DNA of 64,000 bases from contig NZ_CP042437.1 of the NCBI RefSeq assembly GCF_007971525.1, positions 5,270,001 through 5,334,000 on the forward strand, written 5' to 3'. A program made the translations under genes and the position numbers. This document shows positions 17,830 to 27,397 of this stretch, piece after piece. Origin of the DNA: Mucilaginibacter ginsenosidivorax (GTDB lineage Bacteria > Bacteroidota > Bacteroidia > Sphingobacteriales > Sphingobacteriaceae). The notes beneath the pieces were generated by a model. The model was not told the DNA's origin. It saw only the letters and a program-made list of their open reading frames with translations, and searched no databases. Each line of letters starts with the position of its first letter. Positions within the stretch are counted from its first letter, which is position 1.

Positions 17830-19380
17830 ATGCAAACAGGAGAAAATGAACAGGCTTTGCGAAAGATCATTGATTTCACAAGGCTGTTAAGTATTGCTAT
17901 ATTAACCATCCACTTTTATCTGTGCTGCTATCCTGCATTCATGCAATGGCATTTAACCTGGCCTGTGGTTAATAAAGTATTGTTGCCTATTTCCAGGATG
18001 GGTGTTTTTAAAACATTGCTCATGGCAAAAGTCAGTGCGATCGTGCTGCTGTTCGTTTCACTGATCGGCAGTAAAGGCAAAAAAGATGAGCGGATTCGAA
18101 GGCAGACCATTATGGGTTATGGGCTGATTGGCCTCCTGCTTTATTTTGCCAGCAACTGGTTATTTGATTTTTCGGGCCCGGCGATGATCATAGCAGTCAT
18201 GTATATGGGCTTGTCATCATTAGGTTACGGTTTCCTGCTCATCGGTGGCTCTTTATTGTCGAGGTTGCTCAATGTAAACTTAGCCGGTGATATCTTTAAT
18301 AAGGAAAACGAAACGTTCCCGCAGGAAGAAAGGCTGCTGGAAAGCGAATACTCTATTAACCTCCCTGCGCAGTATAATCTGAAAGGGAAGACGAGAAGCA
18401 GCTGGGTCAACCTGATCCAACCGTTCGCCTCGACGCTGGTAATTTCGCGGCCAGGTGGTGGGAAATCATATTTCGTAATCCGCCACATCATTACACAGCA
18501 TATTAAGAAAGGGTTCGGCATGCTGATTTATGATTTTAAATTCGATGACCTTTCTGTGATTGCCTATAATGCCCTTCTGAAATATGCGGGCAACTACAAA
18601 ACCAAACCAACTATCTGGTTTATCGACTTTGATAGTATCAAGCACCGTTGCAATCCGCTTGATCCCGGCTGCATGGACGACATTACCGATGCTATGGAAT
18701 CTTCCAGGACATTTATGCTCGGCCTCAACCGTGAATGGATCAAAAAACAGGGCGATTTCTTTGTAGAATCGCCTATCAATTTTGTAACAGCCCTGATCTG
18801 GTTCCTGCGAAAATACGAAGGCGGGAGATATTGCACTTTACCGCATGTCATTGAGCTGGCCCAGGTGGACTATAAATACCTATTTGCGCTTTTGAAAACA
18901 GAGCCGGAAATAGAGGTACTGATCAATCCCTTTATTTCTGCCTGGCAGAACGAAGCCTACGACCAGTTGGAGGGGCAGGTTGCCAGCGCCAAGATCAGTA
19001 TGGCGCGCCTGGTTTCACCATCGTTATATTATGTATTGTCCGGTAATGATTTTACATTAGATCTGAATAACCCGGATGCACCGAAGATTATTTGTATGGG
19101 TAACAATCCCTTGAAGCAGCAGGTCTACGGCGCGGTGTTGAGTCTTTACATCTCCCGGACGATCAAACTCGTCAACCAAAAAAATAAGCTGAAATGCAAC
19201 CTGATCTTTGATGAGTTCCCTACCATTTACTTCAATAATATGGACAGTCTTATTGCTACAGCACGGTCAAACAAGGTAGCCACCACCCTGGCAGTGCAGG
19301 ATTACAGCCAGCTGAAAAAGGATTCATGGGCCGGGGACCAGGAGATCATTTGTTCGTCAGTGGATCTGGGATGGATGTGA
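17830..19380 (+). pseudogene. Type IV coupling protein (VirD4/TraG-like), 3'-truncated
   Basis: 516 codons. Two to four N-terminal membrane segments (about residues 20-145) are followed by the ATPase domain with Walker A at about 204-213 (LVISRPGGGKS) and Walker B at 458-463 (LIFDEF). Homology runs through VQDYSQLKKD (about residue 498) and then turns to unrelated residues and a stop (SSVDLGWM). Full-length relatives in Bacteroidota are roughly 650 aa or more, so some 150 residues, including the last part of the motor domain, are lost. The end runs into a convergent, also truncated, lantibiotic dehydratase gene, overlapping by about 80 bp. This marks a deletion or rearrangement junction at about 19,323-19,374. 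An ATPase without this region is unlikely to work. Confidence 0.85.
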
Positions 19381-20516
19381 AGCGTCTCCAGTAAAGGGTT
19401 GCCTTTTTCAGATTCCTGTTGATACCCTATACCCAGTTCAGGGTCAAGCGCGGTCATCAGGGGGATTTCCCTGCCCTCGAAATGATATTTAAATTCTTTG
19501 ATGAAACGTTCCATTTCCGGAATTCTTTCGACCGGGCATAACGCGTCAAGCGCAAAAAGGCCGTCGGCAATCCCGGCCTGCAAATCCATAGTCAGTTTCC
19601 CTCTTTTAACAGGCCGGGTCAAAATAACATTTAAGTGCTGTTGTTTTGTTAAACCGGCATTCCGGGGGAGTAATGCCCTCAGACCTCGATTCATTTCTTT
19701 AAAAGGTACTTCGCTGATCTCCGGTAAGTTGTCTGGAATTTTGAGCGCGCCGGTCAATGCGGAAGTGCCGGAAGGGGCGGGGCCGGAAGTTTTCAGTGCC
19801 GCTATCAGGTTTTTCAGGTGATCCTTTCCCGCAATATTCGCCCTTTGGACCTGGAGCAGCAATTGGGAATCTTTCAGGAATTCAACATAATCCCGCGCCT
19901 CTTCAATTGAACAACCGGCGCCATTGATGATTATGGCAATAATTTCCTGTATCGTTTTTCCCGTTTGGCAAAAGAAGAGGATATCCTTCAGTAACCGGCT
20001 GAAGTCTGTGGACTGTAGCAGGTACTCCCGGTTAATGTAATCCTGATCAACCACTGTTCTGATAAAACGATATTCATCCATAGCCCGGTAAATGGTCGGG
20101 TTGGCCACAAGAAAATTCCGCTGTTCCGGTAATGTGGCTAACAATGCCGTGCCAAGCCGGGCTGCATAAGCCTGATCGGGTTTTATCGCTATATTAAACT
20201 GTTTTGTCGGATCGAATTCGAGTTTTGTTTCGTTGCCCCATTTGATCAGCGATACGCTGCAAAACAGGCCGAAAGGTGTGGGACGGAAACAAAGACGATT
20301 GAAATATTTAAGAATCGTGAATTTTTCTTTTTCGTTTAGATCATTTCCGTTAAACCCGCTTTGGCTTAGACTATAGTAAAGCACCGGGCTTGCAATGTAC
20401 AGGGCGGCCCGAAAAAACGGGTCTGCCAGCATCGCTGTAACGGCATTGCTATGGTACGCTTTTGACGTTTTGACTGGCATCCTTAAAATGAGCGTATTTG
20501 AAAAGTAATAATTCAT
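19302..20516 (-). pseudogene. Lantibiotic dehydratase (LanB) N-terminal fragment
   Basis: 404 codons. The N terminus is intact and typical (LRMPVKTSKAYHSN ... AALYIASPVLYYSLSQ), with the conserved YFNRLCFRPTPFGLFCSVSL block at about 70-90 and ALDPELGIGY at about 355-365. LanB-type enzymes glutamylate and eliminate Ser/Thr in RiPP precursors and need a glutamylation domain of about 600-700 aa, often plus a SpaB_C elimination domain. Here family sequence stops near LLETLHI (about residue 381). The last ~20 codons are antisense of the coupling-protein gene. No precursor peptide, LanC or transporter gene was seen nearby, so this is a stranded fragment rather than a working RiPP cluster. Confidence 0.82.
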
Positions 20517-20693
20517 GAGAAAGAATAGATCATTTACAGTTTAAGGCATCCGCTACATTCACGTGTTACTTTTCAGGCTTCCCGGTATGTTTATATCAAG
20601 TGATCATAATAGCAGGGCCGGTATAAAGCTGGCAATTAGATCCGTCTTACCATAACGGATGAATATTCTTTAATAACCACCCAAGCCCTTTGA

Positions 20694-21635
20694 TCAGTTT
20701 ATATATTTCTTGTTGAACCAACAATGTTTTTGGGACATGCCGTCTTTTCCTATCAGATCAGAATGATAATAATCAACCAGTTTCTTTTTTTTTCTAAGCT
20801 TAAATTCATCACTTTTTTCAATAAATTCAGTTTGGACAATGGTATCTGGCCTGATCACTATACTTTGTTGCTTCTGTGGTGCTAATGGCTCAGGCAGCAG
20901 TGTATCGGCTGATACGGATATGGAAAAGTCCTTTGCTTTTGGTATGGAATCCTGTTTTGCTAACCCGGCTACTGAGCCTAAAGTGTCAATAACAAGATTA
21001 GATTTATGCTTAAGGCCATTCGGTAAGATATTTGCTGAAGATTGCTTTTTTTGAGGTGGATTAACCCCTGGTTCCTGATCTTTACCAGTATCAATTCTAC
21101 TTCCGCCGCCGCATACAGTCACCGCCGGGGGATACCGCTGAGCTGATTTTAAGACCTCTTTCCAGTACCTTTCATTTCGCTTCATGGAGATAGCTTCTTC
21201 CACATGCCCTAAGAGGCCAAGAAATAACGTTCCCAGGCCTACACCAATCCAGAAATCTTTCTTTAATGTAAAAAGCAGTGCTATCCCGGTTAACGTTATT
21301 GCACTCCAAAACAACCGGATGCCAAACCAGGACCGATGTGTTTTTTCAACCTTACTTACCTCTTCTTTAAAAAAGGCCTGGGAGTTTTGTTGGTATAAAC
21401 TAAGCTTTTGCGGCCGGGCTTTCTCCGTCATGTGCCCGTCAATCCCACCGCCAAGTCCGAAGATCAGGCCGCCGAAAAAAAGAGGAAGGGCCAGACCTTT
21501 AAGTAAGGATAATGGGCTGGCATATTTTAGAAGTAGCGAGGCTGCAATCAATAACAATATACCTATTGCCGCCCCGATATATCCGTGCTTTGCCTCACTG
21601 TGATAATACCAGGCGATTATTTTAAGAAATTCCAT
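20694..21635 (-). CDS. Hypothetical membrane protein under a tandem-operator promoter
   Basis: 313 aa from the ATG at 21635. An in-frame ATG at 21665 would begin only ~12 bp after the predicted -7 box and is less likely. Membrane segments lie at about residues 15-35 and 40-65 (glycine-rich: FFGGLIFGLGGGI) and as a pair at about 105-145. A soluble, low-complexity basic/Pro/Ser C-terminal half follows, with no recognised motif and ending in a lysine cluster (KLRKKKKLVDYY). I do not recognise the family. It is preceded by the tandem TGAGC operator that starts right at the stop codon of the neighbouring AraC gene, so it may be a direct target of that regulator class. Confidence 0.65.
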   Translation of the reverse strand: MEFLKIIAWYYHSEAKHGYIGAAIGILLLIAASLLLKYASPLSLLKGLALPLFFGGLIFGLGGGIDGHMTEKARPQKLSLYQQNSQAFFKEEVSKVEKTHRSWFGIRLFWSAITLTGIALLFTLKKDFWIGVGLGTLFLGLLGHVEEAISMKRNERYWKEVLKSAQRYPPAVTVCGGGSRIDTGKDQEPGVNPPQKKQSSANILPNGLKHKSNLVIDTLGSVAGLAKQDSIPKAKDFSISVSADTLLPEPLAPQKQQSIVIRPDTIVQTEFIEKSDEFKLRKKKKLVDYYHSDLIGKDGMSQKHCWFNKKYIN

Positions 21636-21676
21636 AAAGACCATTAAATTTATATCAATACTCAATTGTGTTGATA

Positions 21677-21744
21677 TAAAGATCGTGATGATTATAAAAA
21701 TAGATTTTGGTTAGCGGCTCAAATAGATTTTGGTCAGCAGCTCA
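21677..21744 (-). promoter_or_regulatory. Tandem operator class 1, site A, with -7-like box
   Basis: On the minus strand two half-sites, TGAGCTGCTGACCAAAAT (from 21744) and TGAGCCGCTAACCAAAAT (from 21721), lie exactly 23 bp apart. Thirty-seven bases after the second begins GATCTTTA (21684-21677), a weak match to TAnnTTTG. It lies immediately after the AraC stop codon and upstream of the hypothetical membrane protein. Confidence 0.75.
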
Positions 21745-22572
21745 TCATAGGCTCGAGGCATTATAGCCGAACATTTGCTTAAATGAAGCGGAAAAATGAG
21801 AAAGATTTTCAAAGCCAACCTCCAGGTAAACCTCTGATGGTTTTTTTTTATTGGTGGTAAGCAGGAAATGTGCCTGCTCCAGCCGTTTCTGCAACAGCCA
21901 TTTTTGTGGTGTAGTATTAAAAGTCTTTTGAAAATCTCTTTTGAAAGTCGCCAGGCTACGGCCGGTAAGGTAACCGAAGCGTTCCAGATTGACATTATAA
22001 GTGAAATTCTTTTCCATGAAATCTCCAAGGTCGATCTTGCCTGGTTCTGCAAAATCAGATAAAATGCTGTCAGTACCTTTTTTATTAATTGTCCGGAGGA
22101 TGGTCATCGCCTCCATTAGCTTCATGGAAATTAATTCCTGTGGAAGCGGATTTGAGTATTTATAATAAGGCAATACGGAATTGAACAAACTTTCGAACAG
22201 CGGATCGGTACAGAAAGGTATCATTTTCAAGTAACTTTCATGCTCCTCTTTTAAAAAAGCCTGCGCAGGGGCGTTTGTTGTATAGTATTTTTGGAGAAAG
22301 GGCTGCATGAAAAAAATAGTTACACAACTAAAAGGCGTTTCGCCTAAGGGATCCTTAGTGAACCTTGCTAATTCATTTCTTTTAAACAACACACTTTCTC
22401 CGGCGCCGTATGTGTATTTTTTGCCAAACTTGTTGATGCCAAACTCGCCGGAAATGACATAGGTCAGGGCGTGTTCAGGGACCAGGTATTCACTGGCCAT
22501 GTAGCTTTTTTCATTACACGAATAAAGTATTTCCTGTATGGTCCGGTAGTTAGTGATCTGATCCATGCTCAT
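21745..22572 (-). CDS. AraC-family transcriptional regulator (paralogue pair 1, copy a)
   Basis: 275 aa. The N-terminal ~170 residues form a cupin-like ligand or signal domain (GEFGINKFGKKYTYGAGESV, then the LFKRNELARFTKDPLG segment). The C-terminal ~100 residues are the double-HTH AraC domain (FGYLTGRSLATFKRDFQKTF ... YLEVGFENLSHFSASFKQMF). It is closely similar along its whole length to the regulator encoded next to it at 22.8-23.6 kb, so the two arose by duplication. Many Bacteroidota AraC proteins of this type control adjacent short-chain dehydrogenases and hydrolases. The ligand is unknown. Confidence 0.9.
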   Translation of the reverse strand: MSMDQITNYRTIQEILYSCNEKSYMASEYLVPEHALTYVISGEFGINKFGKKYTYGAGESVLFKRNELARFTKDPLGETPFSCVTIFFMQPFLQKYYTTNAPAQAFLKEEHESYLKMIPFCTDPLFESLFNSVLPYYKYSNPLPQELISMKLMEAMTILRTINKKGTDSILSDFAEPGKIDLGDFMEKNFTYNVNLERFGYLTGRSLATFKRDFQKTFNTTPQKWLLQKRLEQAHFLLTTNKKKPSEVYLEVGFENLSHFSASFKQMFGYNASSL

Positions 22573-22778
22573 CGTTATAAATATAAAAAATCTGATAATT
22601 TAGTGCCGGCTGCTTTTTAAATTATAAGCTTCATAACGTGGATTTATCAGTGGAATTTTCTGGTAGCAAAGCTTTTACAATGGTTGATGTAATTTGCTGC
22701 GAACATTTAAATAAGGAGAGCAAACTTTCTTAAATGGCATAACGCCCTGTGATAAACGCTTTGTGCTTTTAAAGACAA

Positions 22779-23597
22779 TCACAGGCTTGAAGGATTATAG
22801 CCAAACATTTTTTTAAAAGAAACGGAAAAATGGGAGAGGTTCTCAAAGCCTACCTCAAGATAAACTTCCGATGTTTTTTGCTTCTTTTCTGTGATCAGGT
22901 AATGCGCCTGCGTTAAACGCTTTTCTAATAACCACTTCTGGGGCGGGCTGTTAAATGCTTTCTGAAAATCCCTTTTAAATGAGGCCAGGCTCCTGCCGGT
23001 CAGATAGCCGAAACGCTCCATCGAAACATTGAACGAATAGTTTTTCTGCATAAAGTCAGCCAGGTCAATTTTACCCGGTTCTGCAAAATCCGATAAGATC
23101 TGATCGATTTCTTTGTCGATTGTCCTTAAGATCGTCATCGATTCTGCTAATTTAATATCGATCAATGTTTGCGGTAACGGGCCGGAAAATTCATAATACG
23201 GTAATACCGAACTGAACAGGCTTTCCAATAAAGGATTCTTCCCAAAGCGGATTGTTTTTAGCGGCCCTTTGTAATGCGATTTTACTAAAGCGGATGGATC
23301 AGGCAGCTTGGTATAATAGTTTTGTAAAAATTCCTGTGTGAAGAATATACTGACCGATTTAAAGGGCACGGTCCCCACAGGTTGTTTCATGAATTTGGCC
23401 AGGTGATTGCGGCGGAATAAAATGGTTTCGCCTTCCCTGAAAGTATACCTGTTGTCGCCTTCAATCACGGTGATCTCACCGGAGTAGATATGTGACAGCC
23501 CATGCACAGGGATAAAATGTTCCCTTACTGCCGCTTTGGTTTCAGTACAGGAAAAAAATATTTCCTGTATGTTATAGTTTTGCTGATCTTTTGTCAT
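22779..23597 (-). CDS. AraC-family transcriptional regulator (paralogue pair 1, copy b)
   Basis: 272 aa from the ATG at 23597 (MTKDQQNYNIQEIFFSC), which aligns with the start of its paralogue; an upstream ATG at 23672 would add 25 unrelated residues. The sensory domain shares the IFFSCTE, LFRRNHLAKFMKQPVG and FFTQEFLQNYYT segments with copy a. The AraC domain (FGYLTGRSLASFKRDFQKAF ... YLEVGFENLSHFSVSFKKMF) is almost the same. Near-identical recognition helices suggest both bind the same DNA site with different inputs. It is followed by 205 bp containing no gene before copy a. Confidence 0.9.
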   Translation of the reverse strand: MTKDQQNYNIQEIFFSCTETKAAVREHFIPVHGLSHIYSGEITVIEGDNRYTFREGETILFRRNHLAKFMKQPVGTVPFKSVSIFFTQEFLQNYYTKLPDPSALVKSHYKGPLKTIRFGKNPLLESLFSSVLPYYEFSGPLPQTLIDIKLAESMTILRTIDKEIDQILSDFAEPGKIDLADFMQKNYSFNVSMERFGYLTGRSLASFKRDFQKAFNSPPQKWLLEKRLTQAHYLITEKKQKTSEVYLEVGFENLSHFSVSFKKMFGYNPSSL

Positions 23598-23773
23598 GTT
23601 ATTGGACGTAAATATAATGAAAGCGGGTATTAAAGCGTTTTTAGCCTGCGTAATGCGGAAAATAGCAAGCATTTGGCATATTGATTAATTTAATGGAAAA
23701 AGCGAAGGTGATCGCCTTCACTTCTTAAGTCGCATGAAAATACATTGAATGATACTTTGGACTTTTGATTGAA

Positions 23774-25255
23774 TTATCCTTGTTTAGTTAACGTACTTAC
23801 GCCAAGTTGCTGATACATCTGTAAGATGTCTTCAGAAAACCATCCTTCAGCAATTTTTCCATTCCTGATCCGGTAAACACCCATACCCGTCCATTCCGCT
23901 TTTTTGCCGGTAGGTTTCATTCCCATGAATGAACCTGTATTATGCCCGCTGTTGGTAAAACGAAGCATCACTTTATCTCCGGATGCAATCACTTCCTTGA
24001 CGTCCAGGTGCATTTGGGTAAACGCCTTGCCCACATTAGCTGCCAAAAACTTTTTATAATTGTCTATTCCGTCAATCTCGCCTAAACTTCCGCCTTTCCA
24101 GGTCATATCCGGAGCCCACAATTGATCTACCTGCTCCAGGTGTCCGCCATTGACAACCTCATTGATGAATTTTTTGACAATAGCGATGTTTTTTGTTGTA
24201 TCATTTTTAAGTCCGGCAGCAGTTACCGCAATAACATTTTCTTTTTTTAATTGTGCTGTCAGAAAATGCTCCACGGCATTGCGTGATTGTATGGCTTCGG
24301 GCAGGTCGGGGTAATTGGTAAACGCGTGCCACATCCCCTCAGATACCAGCAGTTCTGTAGGTACATGAGCATCTTTGAGCTTCCAGCTTAAACGTACAGA
24401 CCCGCTCAAAAACAAATCCCTTGTTCCCGTAACGATTACTGTAGGCGGAAACGCACTGGTGTATTTTCCATATATCGGTGAAACAAACGGATCCGTCAGA
24501 CTTGCCTTTCCTGCATACGGTGCTGCGAAAAATTTATCTGCCTGGTTTTTAGCGCCGATCAGATCCCTGCCGTCATTTGCAGTAATCGCGTCTCCGCTGT
24601 TAGTGAGGTCGACACCTGGAGATAATAAGGCGATGGCTTTGATCATTGGTAAATTCAATTCCTGCGCTTTTAACAGCGCACCGAGCATATGGCCGCTTCC
24701 CGCAGAAGTACTCAGGCCAATTATTTTCCGGGGATCGTATTTGCCCACCAGGTATTTATATACGGCCAGGCATTCGTTTAATGCAACCGGGTATTTAGCT
24801 TCCGGTGCTAAATGATAGTCAACCGAATAAGTTTTTATGCCGAGCTCATTAGCCATCAGCACACCTGTCCTGTCTGTAGCCGACCCCATGATATAACCAC
24901 CACCATGGATATAAAGCATGATTTTGTCTTCGTTTCCCGGTTTGATATTTTTAGGTATGATTATAGCAACTTTTACATTTTCAATCGTTGTATCCTGGAT
25001 AAGCGGATGGAACCTTGCCTTCATTTCTTCCAGTTGTGCTTTTTCAATTACCGCAAACTGGTTCCTGGCATTGATTAACATTTTATCTGAGGGATTGATA
25101 AATGGTAATCTTACTACCTTGAACGTTTGCAGAAGCGCCACCGCCTGTGGAGTCAAAGTGGCTTCCTGCCCCTTACTGATAGATAATTTACTTGAGCAAC
25201 TGGCTAATATTATTAACACAAGCGCTGATAGGATCAATTGTACTGGCTTTTTCAT
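23774..25255 (-). CDS. Lipoprotein fusing an alpha/beta-hydrolase (HSL-like) and a SnoaL/ester-cyclase-like domain
   Basis: 493 aa. A lipoprotein signal (lipobox LASC, Cys20) is followed by an alpha/beta-hydrolase_3 domain: oxyanion motif HGGG at 117-120, nucleophile Ser184 in STSAG (the first Gly of GxSxG is Ser182), a TGTRD acid segment and an EGMWHAF histidine. Residues about 355-490 form a SnoaL/NTF2-like polyketide-cyclase-type domain (IAIVKKFINEVVNGGHLEQV ... MGVYRIRNGKIAEGWFSED). Esterases and SnoaL proteins are usually separate genes, so this combination in one lipoprotein is unusual. Both probably act on the same small ester or aromatic substrate at the membrane. It carries a tandem class 1 operator about 50 bp upstream. 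Confidence 0.88.
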   Translation of the reverse strand: MKKPVQLILSALVLIILASCSSKLSISKGQEATLTPQAVALLQTFKVVRLPFINPSDKMLINARNQFAVIEKAQLEEMKARFHPLIQDTTIENVKVAIIIPKNIKPGNEDKIMLYIHGGGYIMGSATDRTGVLMANELGIKTYSVDYHLAPEAKYPVALNECLAVYKYLVGKYDPRKIIGLSTSAGSGHMLGALLKAQELNLPMIKAIALLSPGVDLTNSGDAITANDGRDLIGAKNQADKFFAAPYAGKASLTDPFVSPIYGKYTSAFPPTVIVTGTRDLFLSGSVRLSWKLKDAHVPTELLVSEGMWHAFTNYPDLPEAIQSRNAVEHFLTAQLKKENVIAVTAAGLKNDTTKNIAIVKKFINEVVNGGHLEQVDQLWAPDMTWKGGSLGEIDGIDNYKKFLAANVGKAFTQMHLDVKEVIASGDKVMLRFTNSGHNTGSFMGMKPTGKKAEWTGMGVYRIRNGKIAEGWFSEDILQMYQQLGVSTLTKQG

Positions 25256-25276
25256 TTTAGTTGATTTTATTTAAAT

Positions 25277-25344
25277 CAAAGGTCAGCAGGAAATGAATAT
25301 TGTAGTTTGGCTGGCAGCTCAAAGATGTTTTGTTCCGCAGCTCA
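25277..25344 (-). promoter_or_regulatory. Tandem operator class 1, site B, with -7-like box
   Basis: On the minus strand TGAGCTGCGGAACAAAAC starts at 25344 and TGAGCTGCCAGCCAAAC at 25321, 23 bp apart. GACCTTTG (25284-25277) begins 37 bp after the second half-site. The start codon of the lipoprotein hydrolase follows about 22 bp later. Together with the class 2 promoter this fills the 333-bp divergent gap. Confidence 0.8.
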
Positions 25345-25425
25345 ATTTCAATATTGGCCAGAATAAACAAGGACCGTGATTTGCGCAATTGCTCTTCGGC
25401 TTCCGGAAAGAATCGCATTCATATT

Positions 25426-25491
25426 GGTTTGAATTTCGCAAGTAACGCTTTGATATTTACAATTGCCCCTTTTTTAACCAGGGTACATTTG
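25426..25491 (+). promoter_or_regulatory. Tandem operator class 2 with TAnnTTTG box, upstream of the S33 hydrolase
   Basis: TTTGAATTTCGCAAGTAACG begins at 25428 and a second TTTGA at 25449 (21 bp later, TTTGATATTTACAA). TACATTTG, a perfect Bacteroidota -7 box, starts at 25484, exactly 35 bp after the second half-site. The same arrangement recurs at 36.25 kb and 42.64 kb. The S33 hydrolase start is ~98 bp downstream. Confidence 0.8.
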
Positions 25492-25589
25492 CCATGTCAA
25501 ATAATACCGGGCAGTCTGTTAGTAAACAACCATTACCGGTTTGACATCGTAATGACTTTAGTTTAACGCACGTTTTTAAAAATTAATCA

Positions 25590-26615
25590 ATGAAATTATT
25601 ATTGATCATTCTCTTATTACCCTTAACCGTGTTTTTCAGTCAAAGCTACGGGAAACCGGTACGACACAAAATCACTTATCAGGATACCGCTCATGTGAGA
25701 GGAATAGTTAAAATGGTAGAAATACAAACTCCTAAAGGGCAGTTCCATGTTTGGACCAAACGTTTTGGCAATAACCCTAAAATAAAAGTATTGCTGTTAC
25801 ATGGCGGCCCGGGCGGCACTCATGAGATCTTTGAATCTTTCGAACATTTTTTTCCACAGACAAACATTGAATTTATCGAATATGATCAACTGGAGTCCTA
25901 TTACAGTGATAAACCCAATGACAGCACCTTGTGGAATACAAAACATTTTGTTGAAGAAGTAGAACAGGTAAGAAAGGCATTAAACCTTACTCACGATAAT
26001 TTTTATCTTCTCGGGCACAGCTGGGGAGGTATCCTCGCCATAGAATATGCCTTAAAATACCAGCAAAATCTGAAAGGCCTCATTATTTCCAACATGATGG
26101 CCAGTGTTCCTGCCTATGCTAAGTACAATGCAGTACTTAGGTCGCAAATGCGCAAGTCGCTCGTGGACTCCCTCACGGCTTACGAAGATAAAGGCCTTTA
26201 CCAGGACAGTACCTATCAGTCCTTGCTGATCAATGAATTTTATAAACAGCACCTTTGCCGCCTGGCAGTATGGCCGGAGCCGATCATGCAAATGCTTGCT
26301 CATTTGAATGACAAGATATATGTATCCATGCAGGGACCCAGTGAATTTAAAACCGGAGGTACGCTGATTAACTGGGACAGATCCGGAGATTTGCATCTAA
26401 TTAAAGTCCCCACTCTGGTAATTGGGGCGAAATATGACACTCAGGATCCCCAATATATGGAGTGGATGAGTACAAAGGTTAAAAACGGGGCGTATCTATA
26501 CTGCCCCGAAGGCAGCCATTCCGCGATGTGGGATGACCAGGAACATTACTTTCCCGGACTGATTAGTTTTATAAAAAAAGTAAATCAGGGAACATTCAAG
26601 TCTGTAAGCAAATAA
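25590..26615 (+). CDS. Exported alpha/beta-hydrolase, proline-iminopeptidase-like (S33)
   Basis: 341 aa, signal peptide 1-21 (ends FSQSYG). The hydrolase fold shows the HGGPGGTHE oxyanion segment and the nucleophile elbow GHSWGG (LLGHSWGGILAIEYALKY). A late GAKYDTQDP acid region and an EGSHSAMWDD histidine complete the triad. The HGGPGG plus GHSWGG pair is characteristic of prolyl iminopeptidases and related S33 enzymes. It would remove N-terminal proline from peptides or hydrolyse a related amide or ester in the periplasm. It is divergent from the esterase/SnoaL lipoprotein and driven by the class 2 operator. Confidence 0.88.
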   Translation: MKLLLIILLLPLTVFFSQSYGKPVRHKITYQDTAHVRGIVKMVEIQTPKGQFHVWTKRFGNNPKIKVLLLHGGPGGTHEIFESFEHFFPQTNIEFIEYDQLESYYSDKPNDSTLWNTKHFVEEVEQVRKALNLTHDNFYLLGHSWGGILAIEYALKYQQNLKGLIISNMMASVPAYAKYNAVLRSQMRKSLVDSLTAYEDKGLYQDSTYQSLLINEFYKQHLCRLAVWPEPIMQMLAHLNDKIYVSMQGPSEFKTGGTLINWDRSGDLHLIKVPTLVIGAKYDTQDPQYMEWMSTKVKNGAYLYCPEGSHSAMWDDQEHYFPGLISFIKKVNQGTFKSVSK

Positions 26616-26756
26616 CTGCTGCTTACTTTCAAAGGCTTTAAAACGGACCTGAGACTTGATAATGACATCCCGGATGTTTTATTAGTCAGCTGTCAGCGTT
26701 GGCTTTCAGCCAGGAATAAGTGATTAAGAAAATATTCAAATAAAACGAATAAATGC

Positions 26757-27213
26757 ATCGTCACAGTGCTCCTGATTACATCCGCCTTGCGTGGTTTCAG
26801 CCGGGACTTAAACCAGCTTGCCCGTCAGGATGAAGTGGAACAAACGGTCAAACGTTTTCATCCGATGATATGCAGGGAAGGGGAAATTTTATGCCCGGTC
26901 TTGAAAAGGCCGCAGGATTTATCGAAGAAGAATTTAAACGCGCAGGATTAATGCCTTTGCCAGTTTGTTCGGATTCCCGGCAAGTTTTTCTATGACTAAA
27001 TGCGTATCCCACAAAGTTGCGCTTTGATTAACCGGGATACTAGATCTGATAAGAACTTCCTTACACTAAGTTCGATCTTTTCTATCGCAGTGACCATGTC
27101 TCTTTAACGAGATAGGGGTACCGGCGCATGCGATTTTAACCAAAGCAGTGGAAACCGACAAGTATTATAACAAAGTGAAGGACGAAATTCAGACGCTGAA
27201 TATTTCTAATTAG
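26757..27213 (+). pseudogene. Decayed M28-family peptidase
   Basis: Pieces of one M28 aminopeptidase in shifting frames. A leader with LLITSALRGF and LNQLARQDEVEQTVK (to about 26,858) is followed, in another frame, by SSDDMQGRGNFMPGLEKAAG and FIEEEFKRAGLMPL (about 26,860-26,970). Later come a SMTKCVSHKVAL piece, FDLFYRSDHVSLTR (about 27,070) and GVPAHAILTKAVETDKYY up to the natural stop at 27,211-27,213. These are the start, middle and C-terminal zinc-site regions of the family, but a ~1-kb gene is shrunk to ~0.46 kb with at least three frameshifts and an internal deletion. It is non-functional. It lies downstream of an S33 hydrolase, so this was once a peptide-degrading pair. Confidence 0.8.
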
Positions 27214-27397
27214 GAATTCTGATGCCCCAGATAATTCAACAGTCGTAGTAACGGTCTAAAATATCGTCGAACAGATAAATCAAAAATAATAAGCAGGTTA
27301 TGTCAATCGAATTATTAAAAGATGTTCGATTGCCTGCGATCTGATTCATTGCTACAATTCATTGCTATGAAAGTGAAATGGAATATGAAAAGTAAAG

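Noticed and set aside
19302..20516. A lanthipeptide biosynthetic cluster
   Set aside because: Only the front part of a LanB is present; no precursor, LanC, protease or transporter gene was seen on either side.
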